Numbered from the stretch's first letter, positions 9,091 to 15,402 are shown. The stretch is 64,000 nucleotides of DNA from Flavobacterium cheniae (GCF_004363695.1 NZ_SNZC01000001.1:174111-238110), one strand, 5' to 3'. The notes: a model not told the origin generated them from the sequence alone. A program made the numbers and translations.

Positions 9091-9118
9091 AAAAGCCAGA
9101 ATGTAAGTTCTGGCTTTT
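9091..9118 (+). terminator. terminator of the SIMPL gene
   Basis: Perfect 11-bp stem (9091-9101 with 9108-9118, core GCCAGAA/TTCTGGC), 6-nt loop, followed by a T-run. The boundary sequence of the cassette array begins only about 12 nt after it. Confidence 0.9.
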
Positions 9119-9130
9119 TTTGTTATACTT

Positions 9131-9170
9131 TAAAAATGGCGAGTAGCCATAAACAGCTTTTGAGTTTGAG
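9131..9170. repeat. array-edge sequence shared with 32771-32798
   Basis: The stretch AAAAATG..GAGTAGCCATAAA.AGCTTTT recurs at 32771-32798 with two or three base differences, in both cases between an intrinsic terminator and the first TTTTAAC core of a repeat. The copy here has 11 extra bases (GAGTTTGAGTT-like) before the core. It is a candidate target or attachment sequence of the cassette elements. Confidence 0.6.
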
Positions 9171-9302
9171 TTTTAACGTTCCAGCTCCATGCGAAGTTCT
9201 CACTTCGAAACAGCTTATTTTCTATCAAAGATAAAGTTTCTTTCAAAATGTAAATATTTATTTCCTCCAAAATTCGCAAGCTTAGTTAAATGTACATTAG
9301 CG
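9171..9302 (-). repeat. attC-like repeat Z (array edge, 3' of propeller gene)
   Basis: Runs from TTTTAACG to ATTAGCGG. It is related to repeats C and F (shared TTATTTTC(T)A.C.AAGATAAA block and TTCGCAA near the right end). Its right end ACATTAGCGGTT pairs with AACCG-ATGT at 10416-10424 on the other side of the propeller gene, where three bases are missing. Confidence 0.55.
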
Positions 9303-9320
9303 GTTGTTTTTCTTTTGTTA

Positions 9321-10376
9321 TTATGGTTTAAATTTTTCAAATGCATTTCCGTTAAATTTCCATGCGCCATTTTCATGTGAGCCAAGCCAAAGATTGCCAT
9401 TGTTATCTTTGTAAATACTGAAAAGCGTAATGTCTTTTGAATTGTCTTTAACAGGATAGTGTGTAATTTTTGTTCCATCATATTTCCAAACGCCATCACG
9501 ATAAGTTACAAACCACAAATCACCATTATTGTCTCTTACGGTTGATAAATATTCGTCCAAATTGCTTTCCATTTTCCCATCTAAACCACCTATGCTTTTG
9601 TGTCTTGTGTAAAATTTGTTGCTTTTTAATGTGGTGCTGTCGTAAACACTATAACGATATTCGGTATTAAACCAAAAGTCGCCATTTTTGTCTTCTGTTA
9701 TTGAACGTACTCCATTTGCCCCTTCATTGCGAAATTCAGTTACATCCTCTTCTGTAATCCATTCAAATGATTTTCCATCATATCGACAAACTCCAACAGG
9801 ATTTGTGCCAAACCAAATGTTGCCTTTTATGTCTTTATAAATGCTATAGATATCAAATGAATTGGATAAATTTGGTGGGTTCGGGAATTGCAATTCAAAT
9901 AATGTAGTGCCATCATAGCGATATACTTTTTTCGTATTTCCATAAGAATGTTCAAACCACATATCTGTAGATTCAAGTTTCCAATTTTCACTTGGAACTG
10001 CTGTTAAAGGCGTGAAATTATCCCCGTTAAACTTAGATATTGAGGATGTTGCGTTTGCACTAACAAAGTAAATATTGCCTAATTCATCCTCTTTTATATC
10101 ATCAACTCTATTGTTATGTAACCCGTTTTTTGTTGTGTAATTTATCAAAGTCTTACCGTCATATCGATACACACCTGTTTCCCAACTTCCAAACCAATAG
10201 TTATTTTTCTTGTCTTGAAAAACCACCATAATACTACTTCCAAGTTCTTTTACGGTATCGCCCTTTACATTTATTTCATTTAAAAGAACAGAATGATCCT
10301 TCAAATTAGAAGTCTGTCCATTGCACGAAGTTAAAAAGGATAGAATGCTAAAAAATAACAATGTTGTTAATTTCAT
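9321..10376 (-). CDS. lipoprotein with two-component-regulator propeller repeats
   Basis: 351 residues: signal peptide with lipobox (SC at residues 17-18), then several copies of the repeat pattern IYKDxxGNxWFGT...GxxRYDGKSF, as in the propeller sensor part of Bacteroidota hybrid two-component systems. Here there is no membrane segment, kinase or regulator part, so it is a free surface or periplasmic propeller that may bind a ligand. It is the last unit of the cassette array; its stop is 15 nt from the repeat core and its start is 39 nt from the other end. Confidence 0.82.
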   Translation of the reverse strand: MKLTTLLFFSILSFLTSCNGQTSNLKDHSVLLNEINVKGDTVKELGSSIMVVFQDKKNNYWFGSWETGVYRYDGKTLINYTTKNGLHNNRVDDIKEDELGNIYFVSANATSSISKFNGDNFTPLTAVPSENWKLESTDMWFEHSYGNTKKVYRYDGTTLFELQFPNPPNLSNSFDIYSIYKDIKGNIWFGTNPVGVCRYDGKSFEWITEEDVTEFRNEGANGVRSITEDKNGDFWFNTEYRYSVYDSTTLKSNKFYTRHKSIGGLDGKMESNLDEYLSTVRDNNGDLWFVTYRDGVWKYDGTKITHYPVKDNSKDITLFSIYKDNNGNLWLGSHENGAWKFNGNAFEKFKP

Positions 10377-10417
10377 TTCTGTCAGTTTATTGATTAGTGA
10401 GGTGGGTCATTGAAGAA

Positions 10418-10574
10418 CCGATGTGTCGCGGCTTACATCAGTTGCTGCTGCAAACACTGACCAAACAAATATAAAGAATTTCTTTCGAACTAAATTAGTG
10501 AAAACAAGCCAAATGTCCACCGAAACAAAAATGGTAAGCCCAAGCCCAGTAATTGGTGTAAACCGCTGTTGGCA
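10418..10574 (-). repeat. attC-like repeat A (between propeller and Fic units)
   Basis: Arms GTGTCGCGGCTTAC on the left and GTAAACCGCTGTTGGC on the right can pair. It shares the 20-base block CACTGACCAAACAAATATAA (10455-10474) with repeat G, 22 kb away. A TATATTTG box (minus strand, 10473-10466) points toward the propeller gene. The left core is damaged (ACCGATGT where ACCGCTAATGT is expected). Confidence 0.6.
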
Positions 10575-10581
10575 AAAGTAA

Positions 10582-11535
10582 TTACTTTACTAGGTATTTT
10601 GTTTTATTAAGAAAACCAATACTTTCAAATAGTTTTAGTTCAAGTCCTTTTTTTAGATCACGACTCGCAGTAGCAGAAGACAAATTTTTAAAGGTGTTCA
10701 TATAATCTTTTCTTGTAAATTCTTTTGCTCCGAGTTTTATGAAATATTCTAACCTATCTACATCTTTGAATATTCGATTATTATAATCAAGTAAACTACT
10801 TAATGATTTATCAATTACTCCAAGCATGTATTCAATAAATATTGTTGACTTCCCTAGTTTATCACACATTGCAAGTGAATTATAATATTCGTTTTGAGTT
10901 TGACTAATCAAAGTCTCAAAAGGCAAAAACTCAAAGACTGGATATTCTGACATTAAAATTAGCGTTTGCCATAATCTTCCCATTCTGCCATTTCCATCAA
11001 TAAAAGGATGTATAAATTCCATTTCGTAATGAAACACACAACTTTTAATAAGAGTTAATTCTTCGGAATCTTTTAAATATTCAAAAAGATCTTTCATAAG
11101 ATAAGGAACGTTTTCGGCTGGAGGCGCAACATGTTCAACCATATTTCCTTTTACAATTCCAACACCTTTAGTTCGATACTTTCCAGGACTTTGAATTAAT
11201 CCGTTCATTAATTCTTTATGAGCTTTTAAAAAACTTTTGTCAGAATAAAATTTATATTTTTCTAGGTTTTCGTAAAGTTTTATCGCATTTAAAACTTCTA
11301 GAACATCTTTTTCAGGACCAATTACTCTTTTATTTTCAATCAAAGCTGTAATTTGTTCTTCTGTTAGCGTATTTCCTTCAATTTGTAATGAAGAATGTAT
11401 TGTTTTGATTCTATTTTGCTTCCTAAGTTGTGGGGATTGTTTACTAAGATAAGTTGCATTTATTTCACCTAACTTCTCCGAGATTGAAGTTATTAATTTT
11501 AAAATCTTTGGGGTAATGTCATATGGTGGTTTCAT
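10582..11535 (-). CDS. Fic-family protein with N-terminal inhibitory helix and C-terminal winged helix
   Basis: The Fic core motif HPFIDGNGRMGR (residues 180-191 counted from the upstream ATG at 11547) is complete, so it should transfer AMP or another nucleotide moiety to a protein hydroxyl. The inhibitory motif S-x-x-x-E-G (SLQIEG, about residue 53-58) makes it a class II Fic. The C-terminal 60 residues (TRKDYMNTFKNLSSATASRD) resemble a winged helix. I prefer the ATG at 11535 because a promoter at 11558-11588 would leave almost no leader for the ATG at 11547. A palindrome covers the start region, so it may repress itself. Second unit of the cassette array; stop 6 nt from the core. Confidence 0.9.
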   Translation of the reverse strand: MKPPYDITPKILKLITSISEKLGEINATYLSKQSPQLRKQNRIKTIHSSLQIEGNTLTEEQITALIENKRVIGPEKDVLEVLNAIKLYENLEKYKFYSDKSFLKAHKELMNGLIQSPGKYRTKGVGIVKGNMVEHVAPPAENVPYLMKDLFEYLKDSEELTLIKSCVFHYEMEFIHPFIDGNGRMGRLWQTLILMSEYPVFEFLPFETLISQTQNEYYNSLAMCDKLGKSTIFIEYMLGVIDKSLSSLLDYNNRIFKDVDRLEYFIKLGAKEFTRKDYMNTFKNLSSATASRDLKKGLELKLFESIGFLNKTKYLVK

Positions 11536-11560
11536 TGATAGTATCATTTGATATTATCAA
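11535..11560 (-). promoter_or_regulatory. operator-like palindrome of the Fic gene
   Basis: Arms TTGATAGTATCA (11535-11546) and TGATATTATCAA (11549-11560) are inverted repeats with one mismatch and a 2-nt spacer. It overlaps the edge of the -7 box and the predicted RNA start, a position fit for repression. Confidence 0.55.
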
Positions 11561-11588
11561 AGGTACTTTTTTTTATAGAACTACCAAA
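11558..11588 (-). promoter_or_regulatory. promoter of the Fic gene
   Basis: On the minus strand TTTG (11588-11585), 19 nt, TACCTTTG (11565-11558): both elements fit the Bacteroidota consensus. It lies inside the cassette, so this gene does not depend on an outside promoter. Confidence 0.6.
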
Positions 11589-11598
11589 ATATTATTGT

Positions 11599-11736
11599 TG
11601 CTAACGTTCTGCGGCTTGCTCTCAGTGGCGTTGCACCAACACCAAGCCATTACAAATATAAAAAAACATTCCATTCAGCAGCGGATTTTCCGTAGGAAAA
11701 TCCTGAAGTAGCCATTGAAGCAAACCGCTGTTAGCA
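11599..11736 (-). repeat. attC-like repeat B (between Fic and toxin-antitoxin units)
   Basis: 138 bp from TGCTAACG to GTTAGCA, arms GCGGCTTGC and GCAAACCGC, plus an inner perfect hairpin GGATTTTCC-GTA-GGAAAATCC. It differs from repeat E by about four bases in the body and has the same length. Left core TTGCTAAC belongs to the Fic unit, right core GTTAGCAGT to the toxin-antitoxin unit. TATATTTG on the minus strand at 11660-11653. Confidence 0.7.
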
Positions 11737-11745
11737 GTTGCCATT

Positions 11746-12045
11746 TTATTCGTTTAGCCGATTTTCTATATCCATTTGTTGATGGAGAATTCGGATAATC
11801 TCTAACTCACTTTGTTTTTCGTTGATTTTGTAGAAAATAAAATGGGATTTGACCTGAGAACGTAAATAATCTTTTCTGACATGGCTAAAATCAGAACCAG
11901 AATTTGGTTTTTGACATAGATATTCTATTTCATCAAAAATCAAATTCAAATACCTGTCAGCTTGTTCTGCAGACCAAGTTTCAATTGTATAAAGCCAAAT
12001 TTTTTCAAGATCATTTGATGCTTCTTTACTTATTTTGTAAATCAT
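11746..12045 (-). CDS. RelE/ParE-family toxin
   Basis: 99 residues with the compact ParE-like pattern: N-terminal YKISKEASNDLEKIWLYTIETW helix, then YLRSQVKSHFIFYKINEKQSELEIIRILHQQMD at the end. ParE toxins poison DNA gyrase, RelE toxins cut mRNA on the ribosome; the helical N-terminus and the final IIRILHQ favour ParE, but the target cannot be fixed from sequence. It overlaps the antitoxin stop by 4 nt (ATGA), a typical coupled pair. The stop lies 8 nt from the repeat core. Confidence 0.88.
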   Translation of the reverse strand: MIYKISKEASNDLEKIWLYTIETWSAEQADRYLNLIFDEIEYLCQKPNSGSDFSHVRKDYLRSQVKSHFIFYKINEKQSELEIIRILHQQMDIENRLNE

Positions 12046-12290
12046 TTACTCAAATGTTTGTTATGTAAATCCTTTAAAAAAGTATCTCTGTTAAAATCTT
12101 TTACAAATCCAGATTTTTCTCCTTTTTTAAGTTCTTTGATAAGTTCAGCTTTTTTTGATTCTTCTTGCTCAAACATTCTTAATGCAGTTCTTACAACTTC
12201 GCTTGCTGAAGAAAACCGACCACTTCTTAATTGCTGATTAATAAAATCATCAAAATAATCTCCTAATAGTATTGATGTGTTTTTTGCCAT
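12042..12290 (-). CDS. ParD-like ribbon-helix-helix antitoxin
   Basis: 82 residues: the start (SILLGDYFDDFINQQLRSGRFSSASEVVRTALR) is a standard ParD ribbon-helix-helix unit for DNA binding and dimerisation, followed by a charged C-terminal tail that should wrap the toxin. The gene precedes the toxin and has its own promoter with an 8-bp inverted repeat in the spacer, consistent with autorepression. Toxin-antitoxin pairs are common in chromosomal integron cassettes, where they help keep the array. Confidence 0.88.
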   Translation of the reverse strand: MAKNTSILLGDYFDDFINQQLRSGRFSSASEVVRTALRMFEQEESKKAELIKELKKGEKSGFVKDFNRDTFLKDLHNKHLSK

Positions 12291-12309
12291 GACAAATAAA
12301 TTTAAAAAA

Positions 12310-12340
12310 CAAATATACCAAGTTTTGGTATAATGTCAAA
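12310..12340 (-). promoter_or_regulatory. promoter and operator of the toxin-antitoxin unit
   Basis: Minus strand TTTG (12340-12337), 19 nt, TATATTTG (12317-12310). Between the two boxes lies a perfect inverted repeat, TATACCAA (12314-12321) and TTGGTATA (12325-12332) with a 3-nt spacer, which is the expected place for a ParD operator. The RNA start would be about 13 nt before the antitoxin ATG. Confidence 0.7.
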
Positions 12341-12369
12341 TTTTACGGAGATTTTTTTTTTATGGTTAC

Positions 12370-12503
12370 TGCTAACGTTCCGCCGCTTCTCGACAGTTGC
12401 GAACTACGGAACTTATTATTTTCAGTTAAAGATAAAAATTCTTGCGAAACGTGAACGTGAACTTACCACAAAATTCGCAATTGCGAGAAACGGCTGTTAG
12501 TGG
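12370..12503 (-). repeat. attC-like repeat C (between toxin-antitoxin and 145-aa units)
   Basis: 134 bp from TGCTAACG to GTTAGTGG. The two ends do not match each other (GCAG against GTGG), but each matches the far end of its neighbouring gene unit. Same subfamily as Z and F by the AACTTATTATTTTC and AAAGATAAA blocks. Confidence 0.65.
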
Positions 12504-12507
12504 TAGT

Positions 12508-12945
12508 TTATTTTAGATCAGCAATTTCGACAAAGTTAAATTCTTCACGACCTTTTTCTCCGTTTATTAAACTTTTAAATTTGAGTTTTAGTAAACCATC
12601 ACGAGTTATTTCTCCGCTATATTTAACTGTACCAACTTTACTTGTAGTCGCGAGAGTTATTTTTCTACCCTCAATTTTATAATCACCAATATTTAGATAT
12701 TCAATTTTTTTATTATCAATATGAAACCATTTGCTTATTTCGACAGCAGTTCCTTCACAATCAGTTGCAACACTAATAACTTTCCCATTTGGATAAAACC
12801 TTAAATATTCTTGGTCTCCTTCTTGGTCTCCTTCTTCGTATATACATTTAGTTACATACAATCCATTAAATTTAATAGACGAATTTTCTTCATTTTGTTT
12901 TAATGGTAAGAAAGAGATTAGTAATGATAGAATTATTGCTGTCAT
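12508..12945 (-). CDS. exported protein of unknown function (cassette gene)
   Basis: 145 residues with a hydrophobic N-terminus (AIILSLLISFLPL) that should act as a signal peptide. The mature part alternates short beta-like segments (YLRFYPNGKVISVATDCEG, IEYLNIGDYKIEGRKITLAT), so a small beta-barrel or lipocalin-like fold is possible; this is inference. A duplicated tetrapeptide EGDQ-EGDQ occurs near residue 38. Unit ends are GTTAGTGG and CCACTAAC; the stop is 5 nt from the core. Confidence 0.65.
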   Translation of the reverse strand: MTAIILSLLISFLPLKQNEENSSIKFNGLYVTKCIYEEGDQEGDQEYLRFYPNGKVISVATDCEGTAVEISKWFHIDNKKIEYLNIGDYKIEGRKITLATTSKVGTVKYSGEITRDGLLKLKFKSLINGEKGREEFNFVEIADLK

Positions 12946-12975
12946 GAATTTTTCTTGAATGTTGTTTTAAATTGC

Positions 12976-13107
12976 CACTAACGTTTTGCGGGTTTAAGAA
13001 GTTGGGGATTTCGGAGCACAAAACTGTCAAGTCACCACAAAAGTTAATGCGAGGTAGAATGTTCAATTAATCACTGAGCCCCCAATTTCTTAAACCCGCT
13101 GTTAGTG
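12976..13107 (-). repeat. attC-like repeat D, strongest palindrome of the array
   Basis: 132 bp. Left arm CACTAACGTTTTGCGGGTTT then AAGAA; right arm TTCTT then AAACCCGCTGTTAGTG. The pairing extends over about 20 bp with an asymmetric bulge (GTTTT against A), the same bulge position as in B and E. The middle is unlike the other repeats. Confidence 0.7.
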
Positions 13108-13156
13108 GCTGGCATTCTCTTCGGATTAAAATTGTCTTGGTGGTTGTGTCTTCATT

Positions 13157-14260
13157 TTAATCTTCAATATTTGTAAGGTTATACTTCACACTTTTATATA
13201 CCATTTCGCCATAAGTAAAATCTCCTTCAGGTTTCTGATAAATCAATTTTGCTTTGCTTGGCAAATAGTATCCATTTATCATTCGGTAATCTTCAACAGG
13301 TGTTGCCCAAGGATAACTTTTGTATTGTTTTCCATCGGTATCATAGCGGTCATTGCTTATGAAGTTTACCAATTCACCTTTTTTGTTGAAGTAAAGCACC
13401 GCACTTATGCTGATATTCCCATTTTTAAAAATGCCTTTTACAGAGGTGTCGTTTATAATTTCCCAAGTTATTCTTCTGTCAATTAAGGTCGCAGGGGCAA
13501 TAAAACACATATCGTTAAAAAGTGTTACCGTTTCAGCCTGGTTCATCTTGTCGCCTTTGGCATCTACCACTTTCAGCCAATTCAACATTTTTACTTCAAA
13601 AGTTGCAGTTTCGTTTTGGTATAGATGCAGTCCCGTTGCTGGTAAACCCATTTTACTTGCTTCCATAAAAAAGTAGCGTGACGGTTTTGGGTAGAAGTTA
13701 TATTGAACCGATTGAAATTTCATATATGCATCTTCGGTTTTACCACGCATACCGCCTACAAACTCTGCCCTGAAATTCTTAATCTTTGGTTGTCCAAGTG
13801 ATTTGGTATAATGAAGATACTTTTGCACAATCACAGGCAAATGAGCAATGTCGTTTTCGGTCAAAATCTCAGAGGAAAGCGTGTTGTTTACTGAAAAATC
13901 ATTTTTCACTTGATTGGCAAACTCACTTTTCAATAAATAAGAACCTAAACTTACCAATGAAACCACTAAAATAATCAGGTTGGGGATTGTGCCAAACTTA
14001 GCATCTTTCCAAAACATTACGACAAGAATTTGCGAAATCACCATAGCAGTAAGCCCAACAAGCCATGCATATTTGGTGTTTGTAAAGTGCAAAATTCCAT
14101 AAATCACAAAAAGGGCAGTTGCTGTCAGCCAAAATAGTCCCATTGGTTTTGATATAGGAAGTGTCAACTCTTTTATTTCCTTAAAACCAAAGCCTTTTAT
14201 AAATCCAAGCAAGTGAATTAGTCCGTGCAGTAATACAATTATTAAAAATACTATTCTCAT
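13157..14260 (-). CDS. membrane protein, DUF6544-like (cassette gene)
   Basis: Three or four hydrophobic segments fill the first 110 residues (IVFLIIVLLHGLIHLLGFIKG and following), then a soluble domain of about 240 residues with conserved-looking blocks (VQKYLHYTKSLGQP, GLHLYQNETATFEVKMLNWL, PWATPVEDYR). This layout fits the DUF6544 family; function unknown. I take the ATG at 14260: the ATG at 14290 lies inside repeat E and would encode a polar extension before the first helix. The stop is 48 nt from the repeat core, the largest gap in the array. Confidence 0.72.
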   Translation of the reverse strand: MRIVFLIIVLLHGLIHLLGFIKGFGFKEIKELTLPISKPMGLFWLTATALFVIYGILHFTNTKYAWLVGLTAMVISQILVVMFWKDAKFGTIPNLIILVVSLVSLGSYLLKSEFANQVKNDFSVNNTLSSEILTENDIAHLPVIVQKYLHYTKSLGQPKIKNFRAEFVGGMRGKTEDAYMKFQSVQYNFYPKPSRYFFMEASKMGLPATGLHLYQNETATFEVKMLNWLKVVDAKGDKMNQAETVTLFNDMCFIAPATLIDRRITWEIINDTSVKGIFKNGNISISAVLYFNKKGELVNFISNDRYDTDGKQYKSYPWATPVEDYRMINGYYLPSKAKLIYQKPEGDFTYGEMVYKSVKYNLTNIED

Positions 14261-14287
14261 TGTTGTCGTCTTTCTTGTTATGCTTGC

Positions 14288-14425
14288 CACTAACGTTCTG
14301 CGGCTTGCTCTCAGTGGCGTTGAACCAACACCAAGCCATTACAAATATAACAAAACATTCCATTCAGCTGCGGATTTTCCGTAGGAAAATCCGGAAGTAG
14401 CCATTGAAGCAAACCGCTGTTAGCA
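14288..14425 (-). repeat. attC-like repeat E, near-copy of repeat B
   Basis: 138 bp, differing from repeat B at about four inner positions and in the two outermost core bases (CACTAAC instead of TGCTAAC). Left core GCCACTAAC belongs to the DUF6544-like unit and right core GTTAGCAGTA to the lipoprotein unit. TATATTTG on the minus strand at 14349-14342 points toward the DUF6544-like gene, about 80 nt upstream of it. Confidence 0.7.
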
Positions 14426-14434
14426 GTAGTATTT

Positions 14435-15016
14435 TTAATACATCCTAGTAAATTCCGTGACTTCATCCAATTTCCAATTTCCGTATTCTTTCTTAATGTA
14501 GACTAAAAAGTATTTTGAATTATAAATATATCCTTCAGAATAAATACAGTTAAAGGCGCCATATTTTCTATGTTCATCGAAGCAAATCTTAGAAAATAGT
14601 AAAATTCCAGAAAGCGCATTTTTAGAACTCCAATAACTCTTTTTTATTGAATCAGGACTTACAGATAGTTTAGGTAAATATTTAAAATTTGCCTTTTTTT
14701 CTAATTCCAGCAAGTCAATTTTTGGTAATATTTTTTCGGAAATTGTGTCAAAGTGAAGATTTTGGACTGTTTTATATTTTGCATGAAACTGAACAAACCC
14801 TGGTATGTCAGTTGTTAGACTATCATAAATTACAATAGTTTTTTGTTTTAAATTTTTTGAAATTGTTTTATTTTCAGTAAGTTTTAAATAAACCGAATCT
14901 ACAACAGAATTAAAAACTGAATTTAAAGCAATTTGTTCAGTTTCCAAAACACTTTCATTTTTTTGGCAACTTAAAAATGTAAAGCAAAGTAAAAGTGTAA
15001 AAGTTACGATTTTCAT
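14435..15016 (-). CDS. lipoprotein of unknown function (cassette gene)
   Basis: 193 residues with lipoprotein signal (LSC at cysteine 17), mature part without recognised domain. The unit is tight: the stop is 6 nt from the core GTTAGCAGTA and the ATG is 6 nt from TACTGCTAAC. Outside the cores the two flanks continue to match (14 of 15 bases). No promoter fits between core and start, so transcription must come from the truncated repeat upstream or beyond. Confidence 0.68.
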   Translation of the reverse strand: MKIVTFTLLLCFTFLSCQKNESVLETEQIALNSVFNSVVDSVYLKLTENKTISKNLKQKTIVIYDSLTTDIPGFVQFHAKYKTVQNLHFDTISEKILPKIDLLELEKKANFKYLPKLSVSPDSIKKSYWSSKNALSGILLFSKICFDEHRKYGAFNCIYSEGYIYNSKYFLVYIKKEYGNWKLDEVTEFTRMY

Positions 15017-15025
15017 AATATTACT

Positions 15026-15110
15026 GCTAACGTCCCGGCGCTTGGCGAGGTTGCGAACTTAGGAACCGAATTATTTTCTATCAAATATAAAAATAAAATA
15101 GAAATAATTC
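15026..15110 (-). repeat. attC-like repeat F, truncated
   Basis: Starts TGCTAACG and continues with GGCGCTTGGCGAGGTTGCGAA, then the TTATTTTCTATCAAATATAAA block of the Z/C subfamily, but no right arm ending CTGTTAG follows. The array is therefore broken here, and the 11-bp tandem repeat begins about 35 nt further on. Confidence 0.55.
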
Positions 15111-15143
15111 ATTTGTCAAAGAGCAAATAAAGTAATACATAAT

Positions 15144-15242
15144 AGGAGGATACTAGGAGGATACTAGGTAGATACTCCATAGATACTCCATAGATAGTGT
15201 ATAGATAAAGTATGGATAGTGTATGCAAGATGTATGCAATAG
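15144..15242. repeat. nine tandem 11-bp units
   Basis: Unit AGGAGGATACT occurs twice exactly, then AGGTAGATACT, CCATAGATACT, CCATAGATAGT, GTATAGATAAA, GTATGGATAGT, GTATGCAAGAT, GTATGCAATAG. Neighbouring units are always more alike than distant ones, as if the tract had grown and decayed from one side. 11 bp is close to one helical turn. The frame is closed by stops, so it is not coding. It fills part of the gap between array and tRNA. Confidence 0.85.
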
Positions 15243-15263
15243 AAGGAATAATAAGAAACAAAA

Positions 15264-15287
15264 AAAGCACCTCGTTAAAGGTGCTTT
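15264..15287 (-). terminator. terminator of tRNA-Tyr
   Basis: Stem AAAGCACC/GGTGCTTT with 8-nt loop; on the minus strand it follows the tRNA 3' end directly and is followed by T-runs. Confidence 0.85.
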
Positions 15288-15289
15288 TG

Positions 15290-15371
15290 TGGGGAGAGCA
15301 GGATTCGAACCTGCGAAGATGTAATCAGCGGATTTACAGTCCGCCCTCGTTGGCCGCTTGAGTATCTCCCC
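15290..15371 (-). tRNA. tRNA-Tyr (anticodon GTA)
   Basis: On the minus strand the acceptor GGGGAGA pairs with TCTCCCC; the anticodon arm reads GGCGGACTGTAAATCCGC with GTA in the loop; a long variable arm follows, as in tyrosine tRNAs; the T arm has GGTTCGAATCC. The discriminator is A and CCA is not encoded (the next bases are CAA). About 82 nt. Confidence 0.95.
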
Positions 15372-15402
15372 AAGCCATCTTGCTTATTTGACTAAGCGGT
15401 TG

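Larger units (their letters stand above)
9171..15110 (-). mobile_element. integron-like gene cassette array without visible integrase
   Basis: Six minus-strand gene units are each followed at their 3' side by an imperfect palindrome (coordinates under the separate repeat entries). In minus-strand reading each repeat starts with a CTAAC core close to the stop codon and ends ACGTTAG at the start of the next unit. Ends pair across genes: GTTAGCAGT/ACTGCTAAC for the toxin-antitoxin unit, GTTAGTGG/CCACTAAC for the 145-aa unit, GTTAGTGGC/GCCACTAAC for the DUF6544-like unit, GTTAGCAGTA/TACTGCTAAC for the last lipoprotein. This is how integron cassettes are built, and clusters without integrase are known elsewhere (CALIN). 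Cores are not full GTTRRRY and no integrase is present, so an unrelated repeat-based system stays possible. Confidence 0.65.

Noticed and set aside
9189..9380. Small plus-strand open frame over repeat Z
   Set aside because: It runs through the repeat into the propeller gene's antisense strand, has no ribosome-binding region and no family. Similar frames at 11523-11711 and 14181-14363 come from the repeats B and E and are also left out.
9171..15110. Insertion sequence or miniature transposon family as the source of the repeats
   Set aside because: No target-site duplications or transposase were seen, each repeat is placed in a fixed manner at the gene 3' side, and the outer bases follow the neighbouring gene rather than the repeat. 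Not fully excluded.
15144..15242. CRISPR array
   Set aside because: Units of 11 bp are contiguous with no spacers and drift gradually; no cas genes are present.
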